Positions 1 to 5,790 of a DNA stretch of 5,790 bases are shown here, in pieces (the stretch's first letter is position 1; every line of letters starts with the position of its first letter). Below the pieces are notes generated by a model. That model did no database searches. It worked only from the letters and a program-made list of their open reading frames with translations, and was not told the origin of the DNA. The stretch is from the NCBI GenBank assembly GCA_024640745.1, contig JAHEEL010000101.1, forward strand, positions 2,451-8,240, written 5' to 3'. The stretch comes from Actinomycetes bacterium (GTDB taxonomy: Bacteria > Actinomycetota > Acidimicrobiia > Spongiisociales > UBA5794). Made by a program: the position numbers and the translations under genes.

Positions 1-1784
1 GCTTCGAAGAACCGGGCTCCGGGCTGGGAACGCACGCGGGCACGATCGCGATAGAGCTCGCGGCCGGTCGCCATGCCGAGTGCGTGGTGGTAGGCCTGCA
101 CCACCGACTCGCGCCGGAACATTCCGACCAGGTGCTTGGGGTTGTCGTCGGCAACCACCGGTAGCCGTCCCAGGCCGAGGGATGCCATCCGCGCAAGTGC
201 AACCGAGACGGGCTGGTCTGGGGTCACGGTGATCGGGTATGGGGACATCTGCTCTCCAACGGTCGTGTCGGCCGGTGAGCCTTGAACCCGCTCGAGGTCG
301 GTGACGCTGATGACGCCGACGAGTCCATGGTCGAGCAGCACCGGCATCCCGTGATGTCGGGTCCCATCGAGGAGTTCCCCGGCTTCTTCCATCGTCATGC
401 CCGGTGTGGCGACGACGTCGACCGGCGACATGACCTCGCTCACTTCGACCGTGTCGAGCAGGTCGATGTCCTCGGATTTCGGCATTCGTATGCCTTTCCT
501 GGCAAGGCTCATCGTGTAGGCCGACTCCGGGTGGATGCGGTCGCCGATCAGCGTTGCGAGCGCCGCAGCCAGCATCAGCGGCAGGACGAGCCCGTAGCTT
601 CCGGTGAGTTCGAACACGAGGATGACCGCAGTCAGTGGAGCGCGCGCGGTGGCGGAGAGCGCCGCCGCCATGCCGACGAGCGCAAAGGCGCCCGGGTCGA
701 GACGCGAGAATCCCCAGAGCGGATCGATGAGGATGGCGAACCCGGCGCCGACGGCGCCTCCGATCACCAGCGCTGGCATGAACGTTCCCGCGGAGCCACC
801 TCCCTTGCGGGTGAGAGCAGCCGTGACCGCCTTCAGCGCGGCGATGATGAAGAGCGACCACCACACGAAGTCACCGGCATTGCGCAACACCAGCAGCTCG
901 GTGAGGAAGGTCTGCCCGGTTCCGAGTGTTTCGGGGTGCCAGAGGCCGATGATGCCTACGGCGACGCCCATCAGCACCGGCAGCAGCCATCCCGGAATCC
1001 GTGAGGACACCCTGGTGATGGCGGTCCGGTCGAGGACGCGCAGGAAGAATGTGCCGAAGAGCACGGCGAGAACGGCAAGGAGGGCGTAGAGGATCAGCTG
1101 AAGGGGATCGTTGAGTTCGTAGGCCGGCGACCGCAGGAACGTCTCCTCGCCAACGAGCGCGTGCGTCGTGACGGCAGCAGCGACCGACGTGACAACGATC
1201 GCGCTGATGTGCCGAATTGCGAAGGAACTCAGCACGACCTCGAGCGCGAACATCATCCCCGCAATCGGTGCGTTGAAGCTTGCGCCGATGCCGGCCCCAG
1301 CGCCGGCTGCAACCAGGCTCTTCACCTGGTCGATGCCGAAACGCGTGTAGCGCGCAAGCGACGACCCGATGGCACCACCGATGAGGACGATCGGGCCCTC
1401 TCGACCTCCGGAACCACCGGTGCCGAGCGTGGCCGCGGTAGCTGCGATCTTGGCGCCCACGAGTCGCGTGCGGAGATAGCCGCCCTCGAGGTTGAGGCCG
1501 ACCATGGTCTCGGCTACGCCGCCGCCGGAGACATCCGGCCCGAGCCACCGATTGAGGAGCCACGCCGCCAGGAGGCCCAGCGGGATCGAGATCACAAAGA
1601 CCCATCTGCCGAGCCCGAAGAATGCATCGGTCTCTCCGACACCGTGCGCGACCAGCTCCAGGCCCCAAACGAGGAATGCCGCGCCCACACCGACCAAGAC
1701 TCCGAGGAGCAGCGACGCGCCAAGGAACGCGGTGTGACCGCGCGAGCGGAGCGCAGAGCGGATACGGGAAATCACGGACGACAT
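1..1784 (-). CDS. ClC-family chloride channel/transporter with C-terminal CBS domains (3' end cut by window)
   Basis: This membrane protein should move chloride (or a similar anion) across the cytoplasmic membrane. The reading frame is open from ATG at 1784 to the window edge, giving 594 complete codons. Residues about 19-415 form the ClC core. The selectivity-filter loop GREGP is at 127-131 with the gating glutamate E129. The GxFxP-type motif reads GTFMP at 333-337, and the pore tyrosine is Y397 in SYGLVLP. The first signature, GSGIP in E. coli ClcA, is altered to GGGVA (87-91). In the helix-H segment FNAPIAGMMFALEVV the position of the internal proton glutamate (E203 of E. coli ClcA) is V183, as in eukaryotic channels. 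Residues about 448-565 form two CBS repeats (MSPVDVVATP and MSPYPITVTP), a cytoplasmic regulatory module that often binds adenine nucleotides. A basic N-terminus (RIRSALRSR) precedes the first membrane helix and supports the chosen start, although no clear Shine-Dalgarno is present. It is divergent from the YwiC-like gene. Family assignment is firm; channel versus antiporter is inference. Confidence 0.95.
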   Translation of the reverse strand, partial: MSSVISRIRSALRSRGHTAFLGASLLLGVLVGVGAAFLVWGLELVAHGVGETDAFFGLGRWVFVISIPLGLLAAWLLNRWLGPDVSGGGVAETMVGLNLEGGYLRTRLVGAKIAATAATLGTGGSGGREGPIVLIGGAIGSSLARYTRFGIDQVKSLVAAGAGAGIGASFNAPIAGMMFALEVVLSSFAIRHISAIVVTSVAAAVTTHALVGEETFLRSPAYELNDPLQLILYALLAVLAVLFGTFFLRVLDRTAITRVSSRIPGWLLPVLMGVAVGIIGLWHPETLGTGQTFLTELLVLRNAGDFVWWSLFIIAALKAVTAALTRKGGGSAGTFMPALVIGGAVGAGFAILIDPLWGFSRLDPGAFALVGMAAALSATARAPLTAVILVFELTGSYGLVLPLMLAAALATLIGDRIHPESAYTMSLARKGIRMPKSEDIDLLDTVEVSEVMSPVDVVATPGMTMEEAGELLDGTRHHGMPVLLDHGLVGVISVTDLERVQGSPADTTVGEQMSPYPITVTPDQPVSVALARMASLGLGRLPVVADDNPKHLVGMFRRESVVQAYHHALGMATGRELYRDRARVRSQPGARFFE

Positions 1785-1793
1785 ACGCCCGTA

Positions 1794-1799
1794 ACGGTA
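1794..1799 (-). promoter_or_regulatory. Possible -10 box for the ClC gene
   Basis: On the minus strand the hexamer TACCGT fits the actinobacterial TAnnnT pattern and ends 9 bases before the ATG. Transcription starting about 7 bases after it would give an mRNA with only a few bases of leader, consistent with the lack of a Shine-Dalgarno. No convincing -35 is seen, and such hexamers arise easily by chance. Confidence 0.25.
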
Positions 1800-1818
1800 C
1801 CGCGCTCTGGCCGTTCGC

Positions 1819-1839
1819 CTCTCCCACGTTGTGGGGGAG
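1819..1839 (+). repeat. Palindromic hairpin 1 of the intergenic repeat array
   Basis: CTCTCCCAC and GTGGGGGAG form a 9-bp stem around a 3-base loop (GTT), with one G-T wobble when read on the plus strand. The same stem recurs at 1905-1927 with a different loop base. It lies upstream of both divergent start codons. There is no T-tract, so it does not look like an intrinsic terminator. Confidence 0.7.
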
Positions 1840-1861
1840 ACGAGTTCTGCGCGTTGGTTGC
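1831..1861 (+). repeat. 31-bp direct repeat, copy 1
   Basis: This stretch begins GTGGGGGAGACGAGTTC, ends GCGCGTTGGTTGC, and is repeated exactly at 1875-1905, an offset of 44 bp. Its first 9 bases are the right arm of hairpin 1. Identity over 31 bases in non-coding sequence points to a recently duplicated or dispersed repeat element rather than chance. Confidence 0.9.
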
Positions 1862-1874
1862 GGCTCCGGCGTCC

Positions 1875-1905
1875 GTGGGGGAGACGAGTTCTGCGCGTTG
1901 GTTGC
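1875..1905 (+). repeat. 31-bp direct repeat, copy 2, with a third partial copy at 1918-1926
   Basis: This is an exact second copy of the repeat at 1831-1861. A third, truncated copy begins 43 bp later with GTGGGGGAG (1918-1926) and then diverges. The 13-14 bp segments between copies are either the left hairpin arm (CCTCTCCCACGTA) or an unrelated sequence (GGCTCCGGCGTCC). The pattern suggests a modular dispersed intergenic element whose second unit has lost its left arm. Confidence 0.9.
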
Positions 1906-1927
1906 CTCTCCCACGTAGTGGGGGAGG
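1905..1927 (+). repeat. Palindromic hairpin 2 of the intergenic repeat array
   Basis: CCTCTCCCAC and GTGGGGGAGG pair over 10 bp around the loop GTA, with one G-T wobble at the same place as in hairpin 1. The stem is thus conserved while the loop differs by one base. The structure resembles REP-like palindromes scattered between genes in GC-rich genomes; membership of such a family here is inferred. Confidence 0.7.
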
Positions 1928-1935
1928 CGCGAGCA

Positions 1936-1951
1936 CCGGCCGCTAGGCCGG
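1936..1951. repeat. Perfect 6-bp inverted repeat CCGGCC-GCTA-GGCCGG
   Basis: A perfect stem of six G/C pairs with a 4-base loop follows directly on the repeat array. It is trailed by GAGCGCAGCGGAG and two GGGGGCT heptamers (1963-1969 and 1972-1978). It may be a further part of the same dispersed element. No T-tract follows, so terminator function is not supported. Confidence 0.5.
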
Positions 1952-2010
1952 AGCGCAGCGGAGGGGGCTTTGGGGGCTCGCACGCGAGCAAGGTCGCGCG
2001 CGGTCGGCCA

Positions 2011-2016
2011 TATCAT
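2011..2016 (+). promoter_or_regulatory. -10 box TATCAT for a leaderless YwiC-like transcript
   Basis: TATCAT differs from the TATAAT consensus at one base and stands out in very GC-rich sequence. It ends 6 bases before the GTG start at 2023, so transcription is predicted to begin at or next to the first base of the start codon. No Shine-Dalgarno lies between the box and the start. No good -35 is visible at the usual distance; the bases at 1988-1993 (GCAAGG) are poor. Confidence 0.6.
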
Positions 2017-2022
2017 TGCTCC

Positions 2023-2856
2023 GTGACCGACGCGGACGCAGAGGCGAGGCCGGCAGCCGGGCAGGCGGCGAGTGCTGTGCGGCCGCGCATTCGGTCGATC
2101 GCTCTCCCGACCGAGCACGGGGGGTGGGGCTTCACGCTGGAACCGATCCTCCTCGGGTTGCTCGTGGCGCCATCGGCGGCGGCATGGGAGATCTCAGCAG
2201 CCGCCATCGGCATCTTCCTCGCCCGGCGTCCGGTCAAGGTCCTCTCGACCGACCTCGTGCGTCGGCGGTGGCTGCCCCGGTCGCGGATCGCGCTCGTCTT
2301 TGCGCTCATCTACGGGGCCCTTGCCCTCGCTGGAGCGATCGGGGCACTGTTCACTGCGGACGGCCCCTTCTGGATCGCAGTCCTGGTCGCCCTACCGTTT
2401 GCTCTGTACGCGCTGCGCGCCGACGCCCGGAGCAAGAACCGGGCCTTGCTCCCGCAGCTGTCGGGCTCCATCGCAATGGGGGCAACGGTATCGGCCATCG
2501 CGATCGGGAGCGGGTGGGATATCGCTCCCGCGTTCGGTCTCTGGCTCGTGCTCGCTGCTCGCGACGTCGCGGCGATCTTCCTCGTTCGAGGCCAGATCCG
2601 TCGGCTGCACGGCCGGGCGACCGGAGCCTCAACGATCTACGCTGTACAGGCGGCGACGACCGGAGCGGTAGCAATCGCTGCGATCCTCGACATCGTTCCG
2701 TGGCTCGCCGTAGTGGCGATCGGACTCGTTGGGCTCGTTGCGGTGGTGTCGCTGAATCGGCCACCGGTCGAGGCGAAGGTCATCGGATGGACGCAGATGG
2801 CCCTGGGCTTGATGGTGGTGCTCATCACCGCAGCGGGTGTGGGTCTGGGCTGGTAG
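2023..2856 (+). CDS. YwiC-like multi-pass membrane protein
   Basis: This 277-residue integral membrane protein belongs to the YwiC-like family, whose biochemical function is not established. The diagnostic N-terminal motif LPTEHGGWGFTLEPILLGLL (28-47) matches the family's P-x-(Q/E)-HG-x-W signature. Several hydrophobic segments follow, roughly at 42-67, 89-110, 116-131, 146-162, 168-188, 203-222, 226-244 and 257-275. Short basic or charged loops lie between them (RRPVKVLSTDLVRRR, RADARSKNR, RGQIRRLHGR) and are probably cytoplasmic. The GTG at 2023 is chosen because it sits just after a -10 box and leaves a short polar N-terminus before the motif. The frame stays open upstream to 1831, but that part runs through intergenic repeats. 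The stop is 6 bases from the stop of the convergent formimidoyltransferase gene. Relation to substrate transport or prenyl transfer cannot be judged from sequence. Confidence 0.88.
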   Translation: MTDADAEARPAAGQAASAVRPRIRSIALPTEHGGWGFTLEPILLGLLVAPSAAAWEISAAAIGIFLARRPVKVLSTDLVRRRWLPRSRIALVFALIYGALALAGAIGALFTADGPFWIAVLVALPFALYALRADARSKNRALLPQLSGSIAMGATVSAIAIGSGWDIAPAFGLWLVLAARDVAAIFLVRGQIRRLHGRATGASTIYAVQAATTGAVAIAAILDIVPWLAVVAIGLVGLVAVVSLNRPPVEAKVIGWTQMALGLMVVLITAAGVGLGW

Positions 2857-2862
2857 CGGCCC

Positions 2863-4512
2863 CTACTCCGCAAGTCGTTCGTTCACGACCTGCATCACGG
2901 TGGCGCTGAGCTCGCGCGCCGATGCGAGCGCAAGCTCCCGGCGAGCCACGATTTCCGACGTGTCACCTTCGAGCCCATCGAGGTTGATCCGCACGTTGAG
3001 GGAGGCACCCTCGGCCGCCGCGACGGCGCACGCAGCTGCGACACCGGCATCCGACACCGAATTCGGATTCCCATCCCGCGCCGCAACCATCGCGAGATCG
3101 AGCGCCTCGACCGATCGTTCGAGGACGGTCAACGGAACGAGCGTCGCGTCCAGATTGGCCGCAGCCATTGCCGCATCCCGGACGGCGAGATCCTCTTCTG
3201 TCGTGCGGGGCATGCGTGCGGCTGCGAGGACGGCGTTGAACGCGTCGGTATCTCGGTCGACCGCTGCGAGGAACCAATCCTTGAGGGCCTGCGCGTCGCG
3301 GCCAACGGCTTCCATCGCCGGTCGAACGCCTTCCATGCCTCGCTTGGAGTAGGTGAGGGAGCCCACCATCGCCGACAGCGACGCCGAGAGTGCTCCCGCC
3401 AGTGCCGCGACCGACCCGCCGCCCGGAGCCGGGGAGTCGGTGGACAACTCGTCCGAAAACGCGCGCACGCTTCGGTCGATGAGCCCATCGGGCTCGCCAC
3501 GGAATCGGTACTCGACGATCTTCGTTGTCGGGTCGAACGGCGTGAGCTCGCTGAGCCCGAGCGACGTGATCGCGGCGTCGATCCGCGCTGCCTCAGGGAC
3601 GCCGGTGCTGCGGCCCTGGGAAGCAAGGAAGTGGTCCCCCGCCGCCAGCATCGATTCGAGTGGAACCAGACCGACGATCTCAGATCCCGTGACCCGCATC
3701 CCCCGTGCGGCGGCCTCTTCGCGGCACGCCTGGAACACTTCGTGCATCGGCGCAATCGCCGTGTCGGTGAGGTTCAATGACACCTGGGCCCGGTCGTACT
3801 CGTCGATATACCAACCGACGCCCTTGACCTCTTCGAAGCGACCGGGGGCGAACACCGTCTTCCCGTGCTCATCCTTGATGATCTTCCCGTCGTCATCCCG
3901 GGTTGCGGTCCCCAGTGTTCGTACCGCGGAGGCCACCTGGTGGGCAAGTCGGCGATCAGTCGTATTGAGGTTCACGTTGTACGCGATGAGGAACTGGCGG
4001 GCCCCGATCGCGGTCGCACCGGTCGACCCATTGAATGCCGGGCCGAAGTCCGGGGCATCGGCACGGGCCGCCAGCCCCTCGTACTCTCCGGTGCGCACCT
4101 CGGCAAGCGAGCGCCGTCCACCGCGCGCCGCATGCTCGTAGAGGTAGATGGGGATGCCCAGTTCGGCGCCGACGCGTGCCCCCAGTCGGCGGGCAATCGC
4201 AGCGCAGTCCTCCAGTGTGGTTCCCTCGAGCGGTACGAACGGGCAGACGTCGGTTGCTCCCATTCGCGGATGCGCACCGCTGTGCTTCGACATGTCGATG
4301 AGCTCCGCCGCCCGCGCAATAGCGCGGAACGCGGCCTCCTCGGCGGCGTCGGGTGAGCCGACGAACGTGACCACCGTGCGGTTGGTTGCTTCGCCCGGAT
4401 CGACGTCGAGCAACTCCGCACCGTCGACGGCCTCGATCTCTGCGGTGATGGAGTCGATCACCGCTCGATCACGCCCTTCCGAGAAGTTGGGTACACACTC
4501 GACGAGCTTCAC
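2863..4512 (-). CDS. ftcD: Bifunctional glutamate formimidoyltransferase / formimidoyltetrahydrofolate cyclodeaminase
   Basis: The N-terminal enzyme transfers the formimino group of formiminoglutamate, a histidine breakdown product, to tetrahydrofolate. The C-terminal enzyme then releases ammonia to give 5,10-methenyltetrahydrofolate. Both should be cytosolic. The 549-residue protein is close to the length of mammalian FTCD and collinear with it. It opens with KLVECVPNFSEGRD (2-15); SKHSGAHPRMGATDVCPF (75-92) contains H81, which matches the catalytic histidine 82 of mammalian FTCD; KGVGWYIDEY is at 230-239. A linker near 328-350 leads to the cyclodeaminase domain, marked by SPAPGGGSVAAL (360-371) and GNPNSVSDAGVAAA. 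A charged insert at about 205-222 (DDDGKIIKDEHGK) is absent from the mammalian protein. The GTG start at 4512 is preferred over an upstream ATG at 4689 because homology begins there and GGGAGGT precedes it. No hut genes lie in the window. Confidence 0.94.
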   Translation of the reverse strand: MKLVECVPNFSEGRDRAVIDSITAEIEAVDGAELLDVDPGEATNRTVVTFVGSPDAAEEAAFRAIARAAELIDMSKHSGAHPRMGATDVCPFVPLEGTTLEDCAAIARRLGARVGAELGIPIYLYEHAARGGRRSLAEVRTGEYEGLAARADAPDFGPAFNGSTGATAIGARQFLIAYNVNLNTTDRRLAHQVASAVRTLGTATRDDDGKIIKDEHGKTVFAPGRFEEVKGVGWYIDEYDRAQVSLNLTDTAIAPMHEVFQACREEAAARGMRVTGSEIVGLVPLESMLAAGDHFLASQGRSTGVPEAARIDAAITSLGLSELTPFDPTTKIVEYRFRGEPDGLIDRSVRAFSDELSTDSPAPGGGSVAALAGALSASLSAMVGSLTYSKRGMEGVRPAMEAVGRDAQALKDWFLAAVDRDTDAFNAVLAAARMPRTTEEDLAVRDAAMAAANLDATLVPLTVLERSVEALDLAMVAARDGNPNSVSDAGVAAACAVAAAEGASLNVRINLDGLEGDTSEIVARRELALASARELSATVMQVVNERLAE

Positions 4513-4515
4513 GCG

Positions 4516-4522
4516 ACCTCCC
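4516..4522 (-). promoter_or_regulatory. Shine-Dalgarno of the formimidoyltransferase gene, fixing its GTG start
   Basis: On the minus strand GGGAGGT lies 3 bases before the GTG at 4512, a strong match to the anti-Shine-Dalgarno at rather short spacing. It decides against the frame's 59-residue upstream extension, which has no family similarity that I can see. Confidence 0.75.
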
Positions 4523-4556
4523 TTGCCGTGCACTGTCGAGGCTACCGCTTCGCCCT

Positions 4557-4571
4557 CCGGCTTGAAGCCGG
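4557..4571. repeat. Inverted repeat CCGGCTT-G-AAGCCGG
   Basis: The two 7-base arms are perfect complements around a single base, 45 bases upstream of the formimidoyltransferase start. The near-absence of a loop fits a protein-binding dyad (operator) better than an RNA hairpin, though a 5-bp stem with loop TTGAA could form. A regulatory role is only a guess from position and symmetry. Confidence 0.35.
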
Positions 4572-4827
4572 GACATCCCTCCGAGCGGACCCTGGCACGC
4601 TCATGCCGGATGACGTGCAGCATGCGAGATGGCGCCCGAAGGCGTGACGCGATCGAGGTCGGAGAAGATGGCCCTGGCGAGGAGCTCACGGCCGCGCCAG
4701 ACTTGACGCGTGATGGGCCGACGGTGACCGGCGTCGCCGTGGAGTCGCCGGGAACCCCCCGGGGGCTCCGGCTCGTTGGAGGAGCGACGGCTTCGACGTT
4801 GGCGGGCTGCCGGCGTCGGCCGCGTAC

Positions 4828-4833
4828 GGGAGG
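4828..4833 (+). promoter_or_regulatory. Possible Shine-Dalgarno of the LCP gene, at long spacing
   Basis: GGGAGG is the only purine-rich anti-Shine-Dalgarno match before the ATG at 4848, but 14 bases separate them, more than usual. The ATG is still the best start because no other ATG, GTG or TTG lies between, and the predicted N-terminus begins just before the hydrophobic domain. Confidence 0.4.
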
Positions 4834-4847
4834 CAGAACGCAGCATC

Positions 4848-5790
4848 ATGACCGACGCGACCCCTTCGGCTTCGGCGAGACCGGGTGTTGCTGCCGTACT
4901 CTCTGCGATCCTGCCCGGCGCCGGCCAATGGTATGGGGGTCGGACGCGCCGGGCGGTCCTGGTCTTCCTGCCGACCGTCGCCCTCGCCGCCCTGGTCGCA
5001 GCGATCTGGTCGCTCGGTGTCGTGCGGATGCTCGAACTCATCGTCCAGCCTGCGGTGCTGTGGTCGCTCCTCGCGATCAACGGAATCATTCTCGCCTGGC
5101 GAGAATTGGCGGTGCTCGACGCCTACCGAATCGCACGGAACGGGCGCAAGCCGGGTTGGCTCGCGACCGGCGTGCTGGCGATCACGATCATCGCCGTTGC
5201 TGCGCCCCACGCGGTGTTTGTTGCGTACGACCTCGAGGCCATCGACCTCCTGGAATCGGTATTCGTGACCGGCGACGAGGCCGCCCCGATCTTTGAGGAG
5301 CCAACGCCGATCGAACCGGCACCGTTCGCTCCGACGGATACGGTCGTGATCGATGTACCCGATCCGGCACTCAGTGCTGTGCCGGTGATCGTGACGCCGC
5401 GTTCGACGAGGAATCTGGTCTTCCGTCCCGGCCTCGGTGATCCGGAGGCGATCGACGCCTGGCCCGACATCATTGCGGAACCAGCGGAAGCGATGAGTCT
5501 CCTCCCGAGCGTGGAGACCGAAGGAATCGACCGCATCACGATCCTCCTCGCAGGTGGCGACGCGGGGCCTGGGCGAGGTGGGTTGCGCACCGACTCGATC
5601 ATCGTCGCGACCCTCGACACGACGACGGGGAAGGCAGCGTTGATGAGCATCCCGCGCAACATGGTGCAGGTTCCCCTCAGATCCGAGTACTCCCAGGCGT
5701 TCATCGAGCTCGAACAGCGGCTCACACCCTGGGAGGAACGCAGGGGGTGGACCGACGACAACGCGGACGACGTTCCCGACCAATTCGTGC
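4848..5790 (+). CDS. LytR-CpsA-Psr (LCP) family protein with multi-pass N-terminal domain (3' end cut by window)
   Basis: LCP proteins attach teichoic acids, arabinogalactan, capsule or similar polymers from lipid-linked precursors to peptidoglycan, acting on the outer face of the membrane. Three parts are visible in the 314 available codons. Residues 13-127 hold about four hydrophobic segments (near 13-30, 36-57, 65-84, 104-127), including AVLSAILPGAGQWYGGR (16-32), a glycine/proline motif seen in small multi-pass membrane proteins. Residues about 130-225 form an acidic, proline-rich stretch, probably extracytoplasmic. The LCP catalytic domain starts near 228: IDRITILLAGGD, then RTDSIIVATLD (247-257) with the conserved R-x-D, then MSIPRN (266-271), where most family members read PRD. 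The domain continues past the window edge, so the pyrophosphate-binding arginines further on cannot be checked. Typical LCP proteins have one N-terminal anchor, so the long membrane domain is unusual. The polymer substrate is unknown. Confidence 0.85.
   Translation, partial: MTDATPSASARPGVAAVLSAILPGAGQWYGGRTRRAVLVFLPTVALAALVAAIWSLGVVRMLELIVQPAVLWSLLAINGIILAWRELAVLDAYRIARNGRKPGWLATGVLAITIIAVAAPHAVFVAYDLEAIDLLESVFVTGDEAAPIFEEPTPIEPAPFAPTDTVVIDVPDPALSAVPVIVTPRSTRNLVFRPGLGDPEAIDAWPDIIAEPAEAMSLLPSVETEGIDRITILLAGGDAGPGRGGLRTDSIIVATLDTTTGKAALMSIPRNMVQVPLRSEYSQAFIELEQRLTPWEERRGWTDDNADDVPDQFV

Larger units (their letters stand above)
4513..4847. other. Divergent intergenic region without a recognisable gene
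   Basis: These 335 bases separate the start codons of the formimidoyltransferase and LCP genes, so both promoters should lie here. I see no tRNA, riboswitch or convincing small ORF. It contains a 15-bp inverted repeat (4557-4571) and an imperfect GC-rich dyad centred on CCCCCGGGGG (4748-4771). A TTGACG hexamer at 4703-4708 resembles a -35 but has no -10 partner at suitable spacing. Confidence 0.6.

Noticed and set aside
282..1004. Open frame on the plus strand opposite the ClC gene
   Set aside because: It is antisense to well-conserved ClC and CBS motifs, and its product is a charged Arg/Asp/His-rich string with no recognisable domain.
1831..1926. Repeat-spacer pattern that could suggest a tiny CRISPR array
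   Set aside because: The gaps between copies are only 13-14 bases, two of them contain the complementary hairpin arm, the third copy is truncated, and no cas gene is nearby.
1819..1951. Intergenic hairpins as a bidirectional terminator
   Set aside because: The flanking genes diverge from this region, and none of the stems is followed by a T-tract.
871..2118. Long arginine-rich open frame on the minus strand
   Set aside because: It overlaps the ClC gene in another frame, its sequence is low-complexity and Arg/Pro-rich, and it runs through the intergenic repeats. It is a shadow frame of GC-rich DNA.
4513..4689. 59-residue N-terminal extension of the formimidoyltransferase
   Set aside because: Family similarity starts exactly at the GTG at 4512, which has its own strong Shine-Dalgarno; the extension is basic and unlike the family.
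4703..4731. TTGACG as a -35 box for the LCP gene
   Set aside because: No -10-like hexamer lies 16-18 bases downstream, so a promoter is not supported.
4748..4771. GC-rich dyad around CCCCCGGGGG as an intrinsic terminator
   Set aside because: The arms pair imperfectly, there is no T-tract on either strand, and it sits between divergent starts where no terminator is needed.
4686..5783. 365-codon open frame on the minus strand
   Set aside because: It is antisense to the LCP gene, whose frame carries clear membrane segments and LCP motifs; the antisense product shows no family features.

Overview
This GC-rich (roughly two-thirds G+C) window most resembles an actinobacterial chromosome, plausibly Acidimicrobiia or a related lineage. 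The lineage is an inference from base composition, the LytR-CpsA-Psr (LCP) cell-wall protein, a GTG gene with a leaderless-type promoter, and GC-rich palindromic repeats between genes. There is no sign of phage, transposase, tRNA, rRNA or CRISPR sequence.

Layout from left to right. (1) A ClC-family chloride channel/transporter with a C-terminal CBS pair lies on the minus strand and is cut at its 3' end by the window edge (1-1784). (2) A 238-bp divergent intergenic region (1785-2022) holds a short array of direct repeats and hairpins and, at its right end, a -10 box 6 bases before the next start codon. (3) A YwiC-like multi-pass membrane protein of unknown function is on the plus strand (2023-2856). 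(4) A full-length bifunctional glutamate formimidoyltransferase / formimidoyltetrahydrofolate cyclodeaminase is on the minus strand (2863-4512). It converges on the YwiC-like gene with only 6 bases between the two stop codons. (5) A 335-bp divergent intergenic region (4513-4847) has no recognisable gene. (6) An LCP-family protein with an unusual multi-pass N-terminal membrane domain is on the plus strand and runs off the right edge (4848-5790).

The genes alternate strands (-, +, -, +), so each is probably transcribed on its own and there is no operon. Their roles (ion transport, unknown membrane function, histidine/one-carbon metabolism, cell-wall polymer attachment) do not form one pathway. 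I see an ordinary housekeeping/metabolic region rather than a new defence or mobile system. The points most worth a second look are the repeat array between the divergent genes, the channel-like residue pattern in the ClC protein, and the architecture of the LCP protein.
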